Counted from the first letter of the stretch, positions 42,689 to 52,570 are shown. The stretch is DNA of 64,000 nucleotides from CAWCTD01 sp963798455 (GCA_963798455.1 CAWCTD010000003.1:2728001-2792000), one strand, 5' to 3'. Numbers and translations are program-made. Notes: generated from the sequence alone by a model not told the origin.

Positions 42689-44874
42689 GCGGGGTAGTCC
42701 AACGCCTCCGGAATCATGACCTTGGTGAGCGACTCGGCCGCTCTGTCCTTCGCGAGCTGCGCCCCCGTCAAGCATCCGTCCAATTTGGCCCGCAGCCGGA
42801 CAAAGGGTTCGCAGCCATCGAAGCGGGCGCAGGGACCCGCTTTGGAGGGATGAGACCCGTCAACTTCGATAACGTCCACCGCTGTGCTCCCCAGGCCCGG
42901 CATGATCCCCTCGAGCGCCACCAGTTCGTCCGTCTGGTAGCAGGAGCCGGCCTCATCCCACGCCGGATGCTTCCTGTAGCCGAACACCAGTTCGGCGCAG
43001 ATGCGGCCTGCTTCGCCGGCTGCCCTGGCGGCCTGCACGTGGCAGAGGTCGGTGTAGAAACCGAGCAGACCCTTCAATCCCTCGGCCACGATTGGGTTAG
43101 CCGCGCCTTTCTCCTCGAGCTCGAGAAGGTCCAGGATGAAGCAGCGGGCCGCCAGCAGCCAACAGAGGGCGTCCGCCAGGGGAAACGTCACACCCTGCCG
43201 CGAGCTGTGATACAGCTTCGCGCCAGCCGGATCCGTCGCCTTCTGGAGGTGATCCAACGTCCAAAGCCACAGGTGCATGGCCGTGGCGAGCGTGCAGGCG
43301 CCGGTCCCGGGCCGCCGGGAGGCGATCTCGCGCATTTCGGCAATCCAGCGGTGGAACTGAGCCAGGAACACCTCGTTGGTCATGGTGACGCTCAACTGCC
43401 GGCGCTGGACCGCTTCCGGCCCCTCGTAGGTCGCCTCCAACTGGGCGTCCATCCATTTGTGCCCCAGGAAGCCCGGGCAGTCCTCCGTGATGCCGTACCC
43501 GCCCATGAGGCTGACCGCCTCGCGCATCATGGTGGCGCCGTATCCCGTGTTCCACAGCTTCGAAGCCGGGCAGAGCACGTTCGCCAGCGAATCCAGCAAC
43601 ACGAACTGCACCATGGGGTCGTCGCAATTGGCCCCGTGCTGGAGACAGTCCAGCGCGTCCTTCTGATATCGGCGCATGGCCTTGAAGGCAGCCGATCCGC
43701 GGCCAACCTTCGCGGCGGCGAAAATCTCCTCTTTCTTCCGTTCGAGCGGATCCAGCTCGTCGAACAGCCGCGCCGCGGCGAAGCCCAATGAGGCGCTGGC
43801 CTCCCCCGTGGCCCAGATGTCAACGAGGCGGTGCAGCACGTCCTCCTTCATCTGAAGGCCGAACTCGTAACGTGGCGATCCGGGGGTAGCTGTGTCGCCG
43901 CCGCGAAAGCGCCCGCGGTGGTAGCGGACTATCGGCTCCACCGCCGAGAGCAGCTTGGCCGACGTCATCACGCCTACGGTCACACGGGTCCTGCGGAACA
44001 CCGCTTCGATGATCTCGCCATGGCTGTAATTGGGGACGATCACGCCGTCCTTCACCGTGTAGCCGCCGATGATCCGGCTGGCCGGCGCCTTCAGGCTGAA
44101 AGCGGGATCGCGGGTGGAAGAAAGTTGATGGACCAGCTTGCGGGCCGGGGTGCCGCGATCGAAGGTGCCCGGGTCGGTCTCCTCCAGGATGACCATGCAG
44201 CTCCCCTTGATCCTGGGATCGGCTGAGTCCACGGCGGCCGTGACGAAGTTAGCGAAGGCCATGTTGGTGATGAAGCGGCCGCGCTTGTCCACCTGGAGGA
44301 TGGGTTCGGTCCCCTCCTCCCATTCCGCTATGCGCACCTTCCCGCCCAGCAGGCCGGTCTCGACGCCCACGTAGGGAATCGGTTCGGTCAGGGCGAACGC
44401 GCCACGCCAGATGACGCGGTCTTCGCCGGGCGCCGGAGGCGCACAACGACGGAAGTAGGTCTCGCGCTGCTCGTCGGTTCCCCGTTCGTGGATGGGCGCC
44501 AGGGCGAGGCAATTGGCCAGGCTGCTGGTGGCCGCTCCGGCGTCAACCCAGGCGAGCTCGAAGGCTACCAGCGCCAGCGCCAGGTTCTTGGGCCCTTCGA
44601 GAAAGCCGCCCTGCAGCGGGTCCAGGAAGATGGCCGTGATCCCCGATTCATCGAAGGCCTTGAGCAGCCCGGCCTTCTCCCCGGTCCACTCGTGCGTGTT
44701 CCGGGCGCCCTGGGCCACCAGCCGGGCCACTGGCCCGCGGGCCACGCTCCGGGCCGATTGCACCACCATCTGGAGGTCGTAACGGTCGGCGAACCGCCAC
44801 ATGATCTGGCGCACGTCGTCGCCCGGCAGGGTGCGCATAGCCTCGCTCTTCAGGTCTTCCAGACCCAATGACAT
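42685..44874 (-). CDS. Large acyl-CoA dehydrogenase-like flavoprotein
   Basis: A 729-residue member of the acyl-CoA dehydrogenase superfamily, longer than the usual ~380-600. The FAD-domain segments are visible: GAFALTEPIPYVGVETG (ALTEP motif), the beta domain FITNMAFANFVTAAVDS, RTRVTVGVMTSAKLLSAV, and the second helical domain with SLMGGYGITEDCPGFLGHKWMDAQLEATYEGPEAVQRRQLS. Extra sequence at the C-terminus holds PGLGSTAVDVIEVDG. Substrate unknown. The ATG at 44874 begins MSLGLEDLKSEAM and follows a GGA-rich site, preferred to a longer frame. Coupled by overlap to the ETF-QO-like gene downstream. Confidence 0.82.
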   Translation of the reverse strand: MSLGLEDLKSEAMRTLPGDDVRQIMWRFADRYDLQMVVQSARSVARGPVARLVAQGARNTHEWTGEKAGLLKAFDESGITAIFLDPLQGGFLEGPKNLALALVAFELAWVDAGAATSSLANCLALAPIHERGTDEQRETYFRRCAPPAPGEDRVIWRGAFALTEPIPYVGVETGLLGGKVRIAEWEEGTEPILQVDKRGRFITNMAFANFVTAAVDSADPRIKGSCMVILEETDPGTFDRGTPARKLVHQLSSTRDPAFSLKAPASRIIGGYTVKDGVIVPNYSHGEIIEAVFRRTRVTVGVMTSAKLLSAVEPIVRYHRGRFRGGDTATPGSPRYEFGLQMKEDVLHRLVDIWATGEASASLGFAAARLFDELDPLERKKEEIFAAAKVGRGSAAFKAMRRYQKDALDCLQHGANCDDPMVQFVLLDSLANVLCPASKLWNTGYGATMMREAVSLMGGYGITEDCPGFLGHKWMDAQLEATYEGPEAVQRRQLSVTMTNEVFLAQFHRWIAEMREIASRRPGTGACTLATAMHLWLWTLDHLQKATDPAGAKLYHSSRQGVTFPLADALCWLLAARCFILDLLELEEKGAANPIVAEGLKGLLGFYTDLCHVQAARAAGEAGRICAELVFGYRKHPAWDEAGSCYQTDELVALEGIMPGLGSTAVDVIEVDGSHPSKAGPCARFDGCEPFVRLRAKLDGCLTGAQLAKDRAAESLTKVMIPEALDYPA

Positions 44875-45016
44875 CTGTGGAATCCTCGCTTTCCTATGAT
44901 TCTCGACCGGCCGACCGGGTCCTGGCAAGTCAGCCCGCGGGTCCCGCCCGGCGGCGTGCCTCCGCTCCACGCCCGGTCCCGCAAAACCAGTAGCGACTGT
45001 GACATAATCCGACGAG

Positions 45017-46276
45017 ATGAAAACTCGTTACAAGGTCCTCGTCTTCCTTTTCCTGCTTTCGACCATCAGCTACCTGGACCGGGTCTGCCTCTCCGTCGCG
45101 GGGCCGTCCATGCAATCTGGCCTCGATCTCGCGCCCGACCAGTGGGGCTGGGTGGTCGGCTCATTTGTTCTCACCTATGCACTGTTCGCCATCCCGTCGG
45201 CGACTCTTGGCGACCGCTTCGGCGCCCGAAGAGTGCTCGCCCTGATCGTTCTATGGTGGTCCGCGTTCACCTTCCTCACGGGTGCGGCCATCAACTATCC
45301 GATGCTGATCGTCACCTCGCTCCTGTTTGGCATGGGCGAGTCCGGAGCGTACCCGAACGCGACCGGGGCCCTTTCGCGTTGGTTCCCCAAATCGGAGCGG
45401 GCCAGGGCCGTGGGCGTGGTCTGGATGGCGGCGCGCATCGGCGGGGCGCTGGCCCCCCTTCTCGTGGTGCCGATCCTGAAAGCCTTCGGCTGGCGGGCGC
45501 CCTTCTATCTGTTCGCCGGCACCGGCCTGGCGTGGGCCGCCGTTTGGAGTTGGTGGTACCGCGATAACCCGGCTGAGAAGAAAGGGGTCAAGCCAGCCGA
45601 ACTCGAGGAACTTCGGAGAGAGCCAACGACCGCGGCGGCCGTCGGCGCACCGTGGGCGCTGGTGCTGCGCAACACGAACGTCCTGTACCTGATGGCGATG
45701 TACTTCGCCTACTGCTTCGGCGGCTACTTCTACCAGTCCTGGCTCCCCACCTACCTGGTGAAGGGCCGCGGCTTCTCCCAGGACCAGATGGCCATATGGT
45801 CCTCGCTTCCGTTCATCCTGGGGGCCTGCGGCAACTTGATCGGAGGAGCGACCAGCGACTCCCTGGGAAAGAAATACGGGCTGAAGATCGCCCGGCGGAC
45901 CGTGGGCGCGGCAGGTCTGGCGCTGGCAGGCGTGCTCGAACTAGTAGCGGTGCTGACCCAAAACAGCACGCTGGCGGCGATCTTTCTGGGCTTCGGCTTC
46001 GGCTTCATGGACTGCATGATGCCGGCCAGTTGGGCCGCCTGCCTGGACATCGGCCGCAAGTACGCCGGCACGGTCAGCGGCGCCATGAATATGGCGGGGC
46101 AGGCGGGTTCGTTTCTCTCCTCCATTGTCTTCGGGTACATGGTCAAAGCGTTCCACAGCTATGACCTGCCCCTGGTGCCGATGGCGATCGCCTTGTTTAT
46201 CGCTTCGGCGCTGTGGCTGAAGATCGATCCGACCAAGCCGCTGGTCGCGGAGACCACCGAGCCGGTACGCGCGTAG
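45017..46276 (+). CDS. MFS transporter, anion:cation symporter (ACS) type
   Basis: A 419-residue, 12-helix carrier. The first helix (SYLDRVCLSVAGPSMQ) and the loop-2-3 motif LGDRFGARRVLALIVLWWS are typical of ACS transporters for organic anions such as hexuronates, tartrate or glucarate. GMGESGAYPNATGALSRWFPKSERARAVGVVWMAARIGGALAPLLV is the diagnostic helix-4/5 region. It converges with the E1 gene across a palindromic repeat that may terminate both. Given the sugar-acid dehydratases in the window, aldonate or uronate uptake is likely but not shown. Confidence 0.88.
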   Translation: MKTRYKVLVFLFLLSTISYLDRVCLSVAGPSMQSGLDLAPDQWGWVVGSFVLTYALFAIPSATLGDRFGARRVLALIVLWWSAFTFLTGAAINYPMLIVTSLLFGMGESGAYPNATGALSRWFPKSERARAVGVVWMAARIGGALAPLLVVPILKAFGWRAPFYLFAGTGLAWAAVWSWWYRDNPAEKKGVKPAELEELRREPTTAAAVGAPWALVLRNTNVLYLMAMYFAYCFGGYFYQSWLPTYLVKGRGFSQDQMAIWSSLPFILGACGNLIGGATSDSLGKKYGLKIARRTVGAAGLALAGVLELVAVLTQNSTLAAIFLGFGFGFMDCMMPASWAACLDIGRKYAGTVSGAMNMAGQAGSFLSSIVFGYMVKAFHSYDLPLVPMAIALFIASALWLKIDPTKPLVAETTEPVRA

Positions 46277-46279
46277 TCG

Positions 46280-46347
46280 TCTCACGCCAAGGCGTCAAGA
46301 CGCCAAGAAGAGCCTAATCTTCCTTTGCGTCTTGGCGTCTTGGCGTG
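46280..46347. repeat. Palindromic repeat between convergent genes (dispersed CTCACGCCAAGGCG family)
   Basis: The left arm opens CTCACGCCAAGGCGTCAAGA; the right arm (46324-46346) is its imperfect complement (CTTTGCGTCTTGGCGTCTTGGC). Together they form a long imperfect hairpin between the stops of the MFS gene and the E1 gene, so it could terminate both. The core TCTCACGC(C/A)AAGGCG also occurs at 7143 and 8019. Confidence 0.7.
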
Positions 46348-46348
46348 G

Positions 46349-48808
46349 TCAAATCCCCAGCCGCAGCCGGCGCGCGTGCTCGCCCAGCGTCTGGTTGGTC
46401 GACGGCCGGTAGTCCTTCAGCGGCATGATCCGCTCGTGGATGGCGTCTATCAGCCACTCCGTCTGCGGGAAGAACATCGCCTCCAGCTCCGCCGCCGGCG
46501 TGATCCAGTTCCTGGATCCCACGATGACAGGGGGGCCGTCCAGATAATCGAAGGCCAACTGGGTGAGGTTGGCGGCCACAGTCTGCATGACGCACCCGCG
46601 TTCCACCGCGTCCGAGACCAGAAGCGCCTTCCCCGTCTTCTTCACCGATTCGACGATGGATGCGTAGTTGAGCGGGTTCGCCGTGCGCAGGTCGATCAGC
46701 TCGGTAGAGACCCCGTGATTCTTCATCAGCAAGTCCGCCGCCTCGACCGCCTTGTACAGAGCCGGGCCGAACGTAATGATGGTGAGATCCTTCCCCACCC
46801 GCTTGCGAGAGGGCTCCGAAAGATCGATCTCGTAGTATCCCTCGGGGACGCCCTCCTCCCTGAACATCTCGCCGTAGTCGTAGATCTTCTGGCTCTCAAA
46901 GAAAATGACGGGATCGGTTCCGGCCAGTGCGGCGTTCAGCATGCCCTTGGCGTCATAAGGCGTCACGGGATAGACGACCTTGAGGCCCGGAATATGGTTC
47001 ACCAGCGCGGACCAGTCCTGCGAGTGCTGCGCCCCGTACTTGGCCCCGACCGAGATGCGGATCACCACGGGCATCTTGAGCAGCCCCGCCGACATCGCCT
47101 GCCACTTGGAGAGCTGGTTGAAGAGCTCGTCCCCGGCCCGCCCCATGAAGTCCGCGTACATCAACTCGGCCACCACGCGCCCGCCTTCGAGCCCGTAGCC
47201 CACGGCCGCTCCCACAATCCCCGCTTCCGAGATGGGAGCGTTGAAGAGGCGATGATAGGGCAGAAGTTCGGTCAATCCCCGGTAGACGGCGAAGGCGCCG
47301 CCCCAGTCCCGGTTCTCCTCGCCGAAGGCCACCATGGTCGGATCGATCGAAAACCGGTGAACCAGGGCTTCGAAGATGCCGTCCCGCATGTTGTACGCCT
47401 TCATCTTCGGCACGGGTTTCCCGTCCGCGAGAGGCGTGCGGATCTTGCCGCGGATCTGCTGGACGCGCGGATTGTCGGCCAGAGGTTGCCGCAGCTCGGG
47501 CGGGCGGTCGTCGAACTTCTCCACCCGCTGGTTGGAGAACATGACCCTGTCTATCAAGTCGGAGTCCAGGCCGATCCTGGGCGAGACTTTGTAGTCGGCC
47601 GCCAGCCTGAACATCTCGAACACCGTCGATTCGTTCCGGGCCTTGGCTTCATCGAGCACGGCGGCCTCGAAGAAGCCGCTATCCAGAAGCTTGGCGCGAA
47701 ACGCGACGATGGAGTCGGCGTGCATCCACTTCTCGATCTCTTCCTTGGACCGGTAGCTCGAAGCGTCCGAGGGCGAGTGGCCGCTGATTCGGTAAGTGAT
47801 GGTGTCCAGCAGAACCGGCCCCTTGCCCGCGAGCAGGATCTGCTTCTTCCGCCGGAAGGCGTCGATGACCGGCAACGGGTCGTACCCGTTGACTCTCTCG
47901 GCGTGCATCTGATCGGGGTTGACGCCGGCGCCGATGCGGGCGATGAACTGGCAGCCCATGGTCTCGCCCCACGTCTGGCCGCCCATGCCGTAAAAGTTGT
48001 TCATGCAGTTGAACACGATCGGCAAGCCGCCGCCCTCCGCCGGGTCCCAAAGACGGCGGTACTGTTCCATGCTCGCGAAGGTGATTCCTTCCCACACGAC
48101 CCCGCAGCCGAAGGACGCGTCGCCGATGTTGGCGACGACTATGCCCGGCTTCCGGTTCACGCGCTTGAACAGCGCGGCCCCGGGAGCGATGGAGCCCGAT
48201 CCGCCAACGATGGCGTTGTTGGGGTAGATGCCGAAGGGCGTGAAGAAGGCGTGCATCGAGCCGCCCAGCCCCCGGTTCAGACCGGTGTCGCGCGCGAAGA
48301 TCTCCCCGTAAGCCCCGTAGATGAGGAACTTGCGAGCCAGCGCCTGGACCGATCCGGCCTCGCCCTTCTCCACCCGCTGGAGAATTGCGCCGTCCAGATA
48401 GGACCGCATGATCCGCAGCAGCTCGTCGTCACTGATCTTCCGGATCGCCGAGAAGCCCTTTGCCAGGATCTCGCCGTGGGCGCGGTGCGAACCATAAATG
48501 TGGTCTTCGGGTCCGAGCGAGAAAGCCATCCCCACGGCCGCGGCCTCCTGGCCCATGGAAAGATGCGCCGGGCCGAGGTGGCTGTAAGAGACGCCGTTGT
48601 AGACTCCCTTGATCTTGATCTCGTTGAGGACAGTCTCAAACTCGCGAATGGCGCACATGTCCTCGAACATGTGCACCAGATCTTCTTGGGAGAAGCGCTC
48701 GAGCTCCTGCCCGATCGTCTTGTCGTAAGCGTTGACTTCGATGTCGGAAAAATGAATGCGGCCCCGAGCGAAAGCCACCTCGGGGTCTATGAGTATGGAT
48801 TTAGGCAT
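46349..48808 (-). CDS. Fused E1 alpha-beta component of a 2-oxoacid dehydrogenase complex
   Basis: An 819-residue thiamine-diphosphate enzyme with E1 alpha and beta joined in one chain. The alpha part (to about 480) has SYSHLGPAHLSMGQEAAAVG, IYGSHRAHGEILAKG and the ThDP motif beginning GDASFGCGVVWEG and ending in NCMNN. The beta part (from about 480) has MVAFGEENRDWGGAFAVYRGL, FNAPISEAGIVGAAVGYGLEG and RISVGAKYGAQHSQDWSALVNHIPGLKVVYP. It decarboxylates a 2-oxoacid and passes the acyl group to E2. Pyruvate, acetoin and branched-chain E1 proteins are relatives; substrate cannot be read. It is last in a five-gene operon, 8 bases after E3. Confidence 0.9.
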   Translation of the reverse strand: MPKSILIDPEVAFARGRIHFSDIEVNAYDKTIGQELERFSQEDLVHMFEDMCAIREFETVLNEIKIKGVYNGVSYSHLGPAHLSMGQEAAAVGMAFSLGPEDHIYGSHRAHGEILAKGFSAIRKISDDELLRIMRSYLDGAILQRVEKGEAGSVQALARKFLIYGAYGEIFARDTGLNRGLGGSMHAFFTPFGIYPNNAIVGGSGSIAPGAALFKRVNRKPGIVVANIGDASFGCGVVWEGITFASMEQYRRLWDPAEGGGLPIVFNCMNNFYGMGGQTWGETMGCQFIARIGAGVNPDQMHAERVNGYDPLPVIDAFRRKKQILLAGKGPVLLDTITYRISGHSPSDASSYRSKEEIEKWMHADSIVAFRAKLLDSGFFEAAVLDEAKARNESTVFEMFRLAADYKVSPRIGLDSDLIDRVMFSNQRVEKFDDRPPELRQPLADNPRVQQIRGKIRTPLADGKPVPKMKAYNMRDGIFEALVHRFSIDPTMVAFGEENRDWGGAFAVYRGLTELLPYHRLFNAPISEAGIVGAAVGYGLEGGRVVAELMYADFMGRAGDELFNQLSKWQAMSAGLLKMPVVIRISVGAKYGAQHSQDWSALVNHIPGLKVVYPVTPYDAKGMLNAALAGTDPVIFFESQKIYDYGEMFREEGVPEGYYEIDLSEPSRKRVGKDLTIITFGPALYKAVEAADLLMKNHGVSTELIDLRTANPLNYASIVESVKKTGKALLVSDAVERGCVMQTVAANLTQLAFDYLDGPPVIVGSRNWITPAAELEAMFFPQTEWLIDAIHERIMPLKDYRPSTNQTLGEHARRLRLGI

Positions 48809-48816
48809 ACGCCGTA

Positions 48817-50169
48817 TTACTCCTGTACTGCGGCGCTCAAGATCGCCTCCTTCAATGCCTCCGACACGGTCGGATGAGGAAACACGATCTCAGCGACGTC
48901 GGATACGCGCATCTCGGTCTCTATCATCGCTGCAGCGGCGACAATGAATTCGCTGGATTGGTCGCCGATAACATGCACGCCGAGAATCTCGCCATATCTT
49001 GTCCCCGTTAGCACCTTGATAACCCCCGACCCTTGGGGGTTCTCTATTAAGAATCGCCCCGAGATCGCCATGGGAACCATCGACTTCTTGTAGTCGATCC
49101 CCTGGCTCTTCAGCTCGTCCTCCGTCCTGCCGACGGAGGCGACCTCGGGGTGGGTATAAATCACCGACGGAATCGCTTCGTAGCGGATCCGATCGGCGTG
49201 TCCGAACATATTGTGAACCGCAACGATCCCCTCGCGAGTGGCCGCGTGAGCCAGCAAGCGCCGACCGGTGACGTCGCCGCAGGCCCAGATGCCGGGTACG
49301 TTCGTCCGGCCCTGGTCCGAGGTCCGGATGCCCTTGCGATCGAAGTCGACGCCCGCTTGTTCCAGTCCGATGTCTTCGAGGACCGGCACTCGTCCCGTCG
49401 CGTTCAGAACGCAGTCCGCCGAAGCGCTCGCCGTAGCTCCTTCGGCGTCCTGATAGTGAACCGTCCCGTGCTCGATCGAAATGACCTTCGAGGAGATATT
49501 GAACACGACGCCGGATTTCTTCAGCTCCTGCTGCAGCCGCGTGGAGATGTCACGGTCGCATCCCGCGGCGATCTGCGGCAGCATCTCGAAGACGGTGACT
49601 TCGGTCCCGACGGCGGAAAAGAAGCTGGCAAATTCCAGGCCGATGTAACCTCCGCCGATAATTGCCATCTTGCCGGGAACCTGCGCCAGCGTAAAGATGG
49701 AAGTGGAGTCGAGCACGCCCTCCGAGTCGAGCCCCGGAATGGGCGGAACCGCCGGCTTCGATCCGGTGGCGATCAGGATGTTCTTGGCCGGGTAGCTCTC
49801 TCCGCCGACCCGCACCGTGGTCCGGGATTCCAGGCGGCCGCACCCTTGGATCACCTCGACGCCGCTGCGCTTGAGCAGCGATTCCACGCCCCTGACGAGG
49901 GTGCCCACAACCTTGTTCTTCCGCTCCATCAGCGCGGCGAGATCGAACTGGGCCGACGCCACGCGAACCCCGAGAGAGGCGCCGTTCTTGCAGTCGGCAA
50001 AAAGTTTGGATGAGTTCAGATAGGTCTTGGTGGGAATGCAGCCAACGTTCAGACAGGTTCCGCCTATATACTGCCTCTCGACCAGGGCCACCTTCTTGCC
50101 CATCCGGCCGGCGTGCGCAGCCGCTTCATAACCGCCCGGACCGGCGCCGATGACGATCAAATCGTACAT
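48817..50169 (-). CDS. lpdA: Dihydrolipoyl dehydrogenase (E3)
   Basis: A 450-residue flavoprotein that reoxidises the E2 lipoamide with NAD+. The FAD motif is GAGPGGYEAAAHAGRMG, the redox disulfide is Cys39-Cys44 (GGTCLNVGCIPTK), and the NAD domain has IIGGGYIGLEFASFF. The C-terminal interface ends with the active-site His-Glu pair region (FPHPTVSEALKEAIL). It lies between E1 and E2 with gaps of 8 and 10 bases, so the complex has its own dedicated E3. Confidence 0.96.
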   Translation of the reverse strand: MYDLIVIGAGPGGYEAAAHAGRMGKKVALVERQYIGGTCLNVGCIPTKTYLNSSKLFADCKNGASLGVRVASAQFDLAALMERKNKVVGTLVRGVESLLKRSGVEVIQGCGRLESRTTVRVGGESYPAKNILIATGSKPAVPPIPGLDSEGVLDSTSIFTLAQVPGKMAIIGGGYIGLEFASFFSAVGTEVTVFEMLPQIAAGCDRDISTRLQQELKKSGVVFNISSKVISIEHGTVHYQDAEGATASASADCVLNATGRVPVLEDIGLEQAGVDFDRKGIRTSDQGRTNVPGIWACGDVTGRRLLAHAATREGIVAVHNMFGHADRIRYEAIPSVIYTHPEVASVGRTEDELKSQGIDYKKSMVPMAISGRFLIENPQGSGVIKVLTGTRYGEILGVHVIGDQSSEFIVAAAAMIETEMRVSDVAEIVFPHPTVSEALKEAILSAAVQE

Positions 50170-50179
50170 TTACCTTCTC

Positions 50180-51484
50180 CTACGGGTCGAGGCCAGCCAG
50201 GGATTCGATGGCCTCGATCTTCCCTCGCAGCACCTTCAGGAACCGCGCCCCAGGCGCGCCGTCGATGACCTGGTGGTCGCAGGTGAGCGACAGGCCGATA
50301 TGGTCCACGTATTTGACGCGGCTTTTCTTCTTGACCGGCTTGAGTTCGATGGAATCGACGCCGAGCACTGCCACCTGCGGCGGGTTGATGATCGGGGTGA
50401 ACGATTCGATGCCGAGGTTGCCGAGGTTGCTGACCGTGAAAGTCGCGCCCCCGAGTTCGTCGGCGCTGATGCTTCCCTGGAGGGTCTGCTCCGTGAGTTG
50501 CTTGACCTTGAGCGAAAGCTCCTCCAAGGACATGCCGCCGCAGTTCTTTACCACGGGGACCAGCAGTCCCCGGTCCGTGTCGCAGGCGAACCCGAGGTGA
50601 ATTTCCGGCCGCCGATAGATCTTCCCATCGACCAGCTCGGAGTTCAGCTCGGGCATTTCGATCAGGGCCTTGACCACGGCAAACATCACCATGTCGTTGA
50701 TGTTGATGTCCGGAAGCCCGGCCGACTCACGCGCTTTCTTGATCTTGCCCCTGAACGCCAGCAGTCCCGACGCATCCGCCGAGGTGTTCAAGGTGTACTG
50801 TGCCGTGGTGGCCAGGGATTCCCGCATGCGCTGGGCGATACGCCCGCGGATGCCCGACATGCGGACGGGCGGCCCGTCCAGGTCCCGGGCCAGAATCATG
50901 CCGTTGATGCCGGAACCCTCACGGCGCGCCTCGTAGCCGGCCGCCATCTGTTGCCTTGCCAGCGAGGAGACCCTGGGAGCCGCCGCATACGCCGCTTGCA
51001 GGTCTCGCTCCAGGACTCGGCCCCCGGGACCCGATCCGGCCGGCAACACCGGCAGATAGCCACGCTCGGCGGCCAGCCTCCGCGCACGCGGACTCAGGAA
51101 CACGGCTTCGGGTTCGCCCGGGCTTACGGAGCCGCGATCTAAGGGAGCGGTGGACGGCTCCGCCCGCTCCCTTTGGCCGCGGCTCGGAATCGTTGCAGCG
51201 GGCGGCGGCGCCTTCTCACTTGGCCGGAACTGCTCGGCACTCTCGCCCGGGCTGCCGATCACGCAGATGTTGGTGAACACCGGTATCAGAGCGCCTTCAC
51301 TGAAGAAGGTTTCCAGCAGAGTGCCGGCTGCCGGGGCGGCCAGTTCGAAGGTGGCCTTGTCGGTCTCGATCTCGGCGATGATCTCGCCTTCGGCGACAGT
51401 CTCACCCTTCTTCTTCTTCCAGCTTGCGAGGATGCACTCCTCCACTGTATTGCCGAGCTTCGGCATTTCTACTGGGATTGCCAT
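50180..51484 (-). CDS. Dihydrolipoamide acyltransferase (E2)
   Basis: A 434-residue E2 core. The lipoyl domain (residues 1-80) has the lipoylated Lys43 in ETDKATFE. A Pro/Ala-rich linker follows, then a peripheral-subunit-binding domain (FLSPRARRLAAERGYLPVLPAGSGPGGRVLERDL, about 130-165) and the acyltransferase domain with the catalytic His in LTCDHQVIDGAPGARFL near the C-terminus. It transfers the acyl group from E1 to CoA. It follows the transaldolase-like gene by 24 bases and precedes E3 by 10. Confidence 0.94.
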   Translation of the reverse strand: MAIPVEMPKLGNTVEECILASWKKKKGETVAEGEIIAEIETDKATFELAAPAAGTLLETFFSEGALIPVFTNICVIGSPGESAEQFRPSEKAPPPAATIPSRGQRERAEPSTAPLDRGSVSPGEPEAVFLSPRARRLAAERGYLPVLPAGSGPGGRVLERDLQAAYAAAPRVSSLARQQMAAGYEARREGSGINGMILARDLDGPPVRMSGIRGRIAQRMRESLATTAQYTLNTSADASGLLAFRGKIKKARESAGLPDININDMVMFAVVKALIEMPELNSELVDGKIYRRPEIHLGFACDTDRGLLVPVVKNCGGMSLEELSLKVKQLTEQTLQGSISADELGGATFTVSNLGNLGIESFTPIINPPQVAVLGVDSIELKPVKKKSRVKYVDHIGLSLTCDHQVIDGAPGARFLKVLRGKIEAIESLAGLDP

Positions 51485-51508
51485 CGGATCTGAGCCCTTC
51501 CAGTCCCC

Positions 51509-52543
51509 CTACTTGTAGCCCTCCAGTGGCTTCCAACCCGTATCGGTGAAGAAGGAGAGGGTGCGCTGGGTCACGCCGTAGCCGATGAATTCCAGCGGGG
51601 ACATGCCATCCGGCTCGTAGGCCTTCACGAACTCGGGCATCTTGCTGAGCCGCTCAATGGCGTCGGCCGGCACCTCACGATCGATTCGCGCCTCCCGAGG
51701 ATGGTCATCCTTCACGAACCAGACCTGGGGCCCGGGAGCGATCGACATGATCAGGTTTGCCCCGGCCAGTTCCGTCAGGTGGTACGGTCCGCGCAACGCT
51801 GCGACCAGCAACTCCGACTCGTAGCCGCGCTCCTGGTAAAGCTTGTAGGCGCGCTTGGTGCAGGCCAGGCCGGACCAGCGGATGTCGGACTCGCTGACCC
51901 CAGCCTGGGTGTCGTGAGCCACTTCCCGCAGGTAGTCGTCCAAGCGGCCGATCATGATGACGGAATAGCAGCGGCCGGGCTTGATTCCCTTTGCCTTGGC
52001 CCGCGCCACGCCCTTGCGGTGCCGCTCGGCGATGGCCAGGACCTGCGGGACGGTGAAGCTGACCGTGAGCGTGGTGGTAATCCCCTCGGCGATGCAGTCC
52101 TCCTCCACGTCGAGGCCCGCCGCGGCGGCGGGCAGTTTGACCGCGATGTTGGGCGCCCAATTGTGGAAGCGCCGAGCCATTTCGAGCATGGCCTTCCGGT
52201 CGCCCGTGCGCGCGGGATTGACCTGGGCGCAAACGTAGCCGGTAGCGCCACCGGTCCGCTGGTACTCCGGCAGCAGCATGTTGCAGCAGCGGGTAACGGC
52301 GATTCGCATCAGGGCCTCTGCCTTCTCTTCCGCCGGAAGCCCCTTCGCGATCACCGCTTCGATTTCCTGGTCACCCTTGGGCCGGCACTTGGCGATGACC
52401 AAGTTAGATAGATACGGGTTGCAGGTGACCCCTACCGCGCCGTGCCCGAGCGCGAAGGCCAACTCGTCCACGTCGGCCGAGTCGTGCCACCAGCTCGTCT
52501 TTGTATTTGTAAGAACCCAATTCAAGTATGTGTTGTCTTGCAT
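51509..52543 (-). CDS. Transaldolase-like enzyme
   Basis: A 344-residue class I aldolase of the transaldolase family. The likely Schiff-base Lys136 sits in NIAVKLPAAAAGL. The N-terminal GAVGVTCNPYLSNLVIAK matches the usual TSNP region (here TCNP), and TTTLTVSFTVPQVLAIAERHRKGVARA is the strand/helix after the active site. The protein is divergent from housekeeping transaldolase (TalB-like) and from the short FSA type, so the substrate is open. Being second in the operon with a whole 2-oxoacid dehydrogenase complex suggests that it makes, or acts near, a 2-oxoacid or C3 unit. This is inference. Confidence 0.8.
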   Translation of the reverse strand: MQDNTYLNWVLTNTKTSWWHDSADVDELAFALGHGAVGVTCNPYLSNLVIAKCRPKGDQEIEAVIAKGLPAEEKAEALMRIAVTRCCNMLLPEYQRTGGATGYVCAQVNPARTGDRKAMLEMARRFHNWAPNIAVKLPAAAAGLDVEEDCIAEGITTTLTVSFTVPQVLAIAERHRKGVARAKAKGIKPGRCYSVIMIGRLDDYLREVAHDTQAGVSESDIRWSGLACTKRAYKLYQERGYESELLVAALRGPYHLTELAGANLIMSIAPGPQVWFVKDDHPREARIDREVPADAIERLSKMPEFVKAYEPDGMSPLEFIGYGVTQRTLSFFTDTGWKPLEGYK

Positions 52544-52570
52544 GATTTATGTTCTTTCAAACCAGCCTTA

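Noticed and set aside
46325..48877. An 850-codon plus-strand open frame
   Set aside because: It lies antisense to the fused E1 gene, whose motifs are unmistakable; long antisense frames are expected at this GC content.
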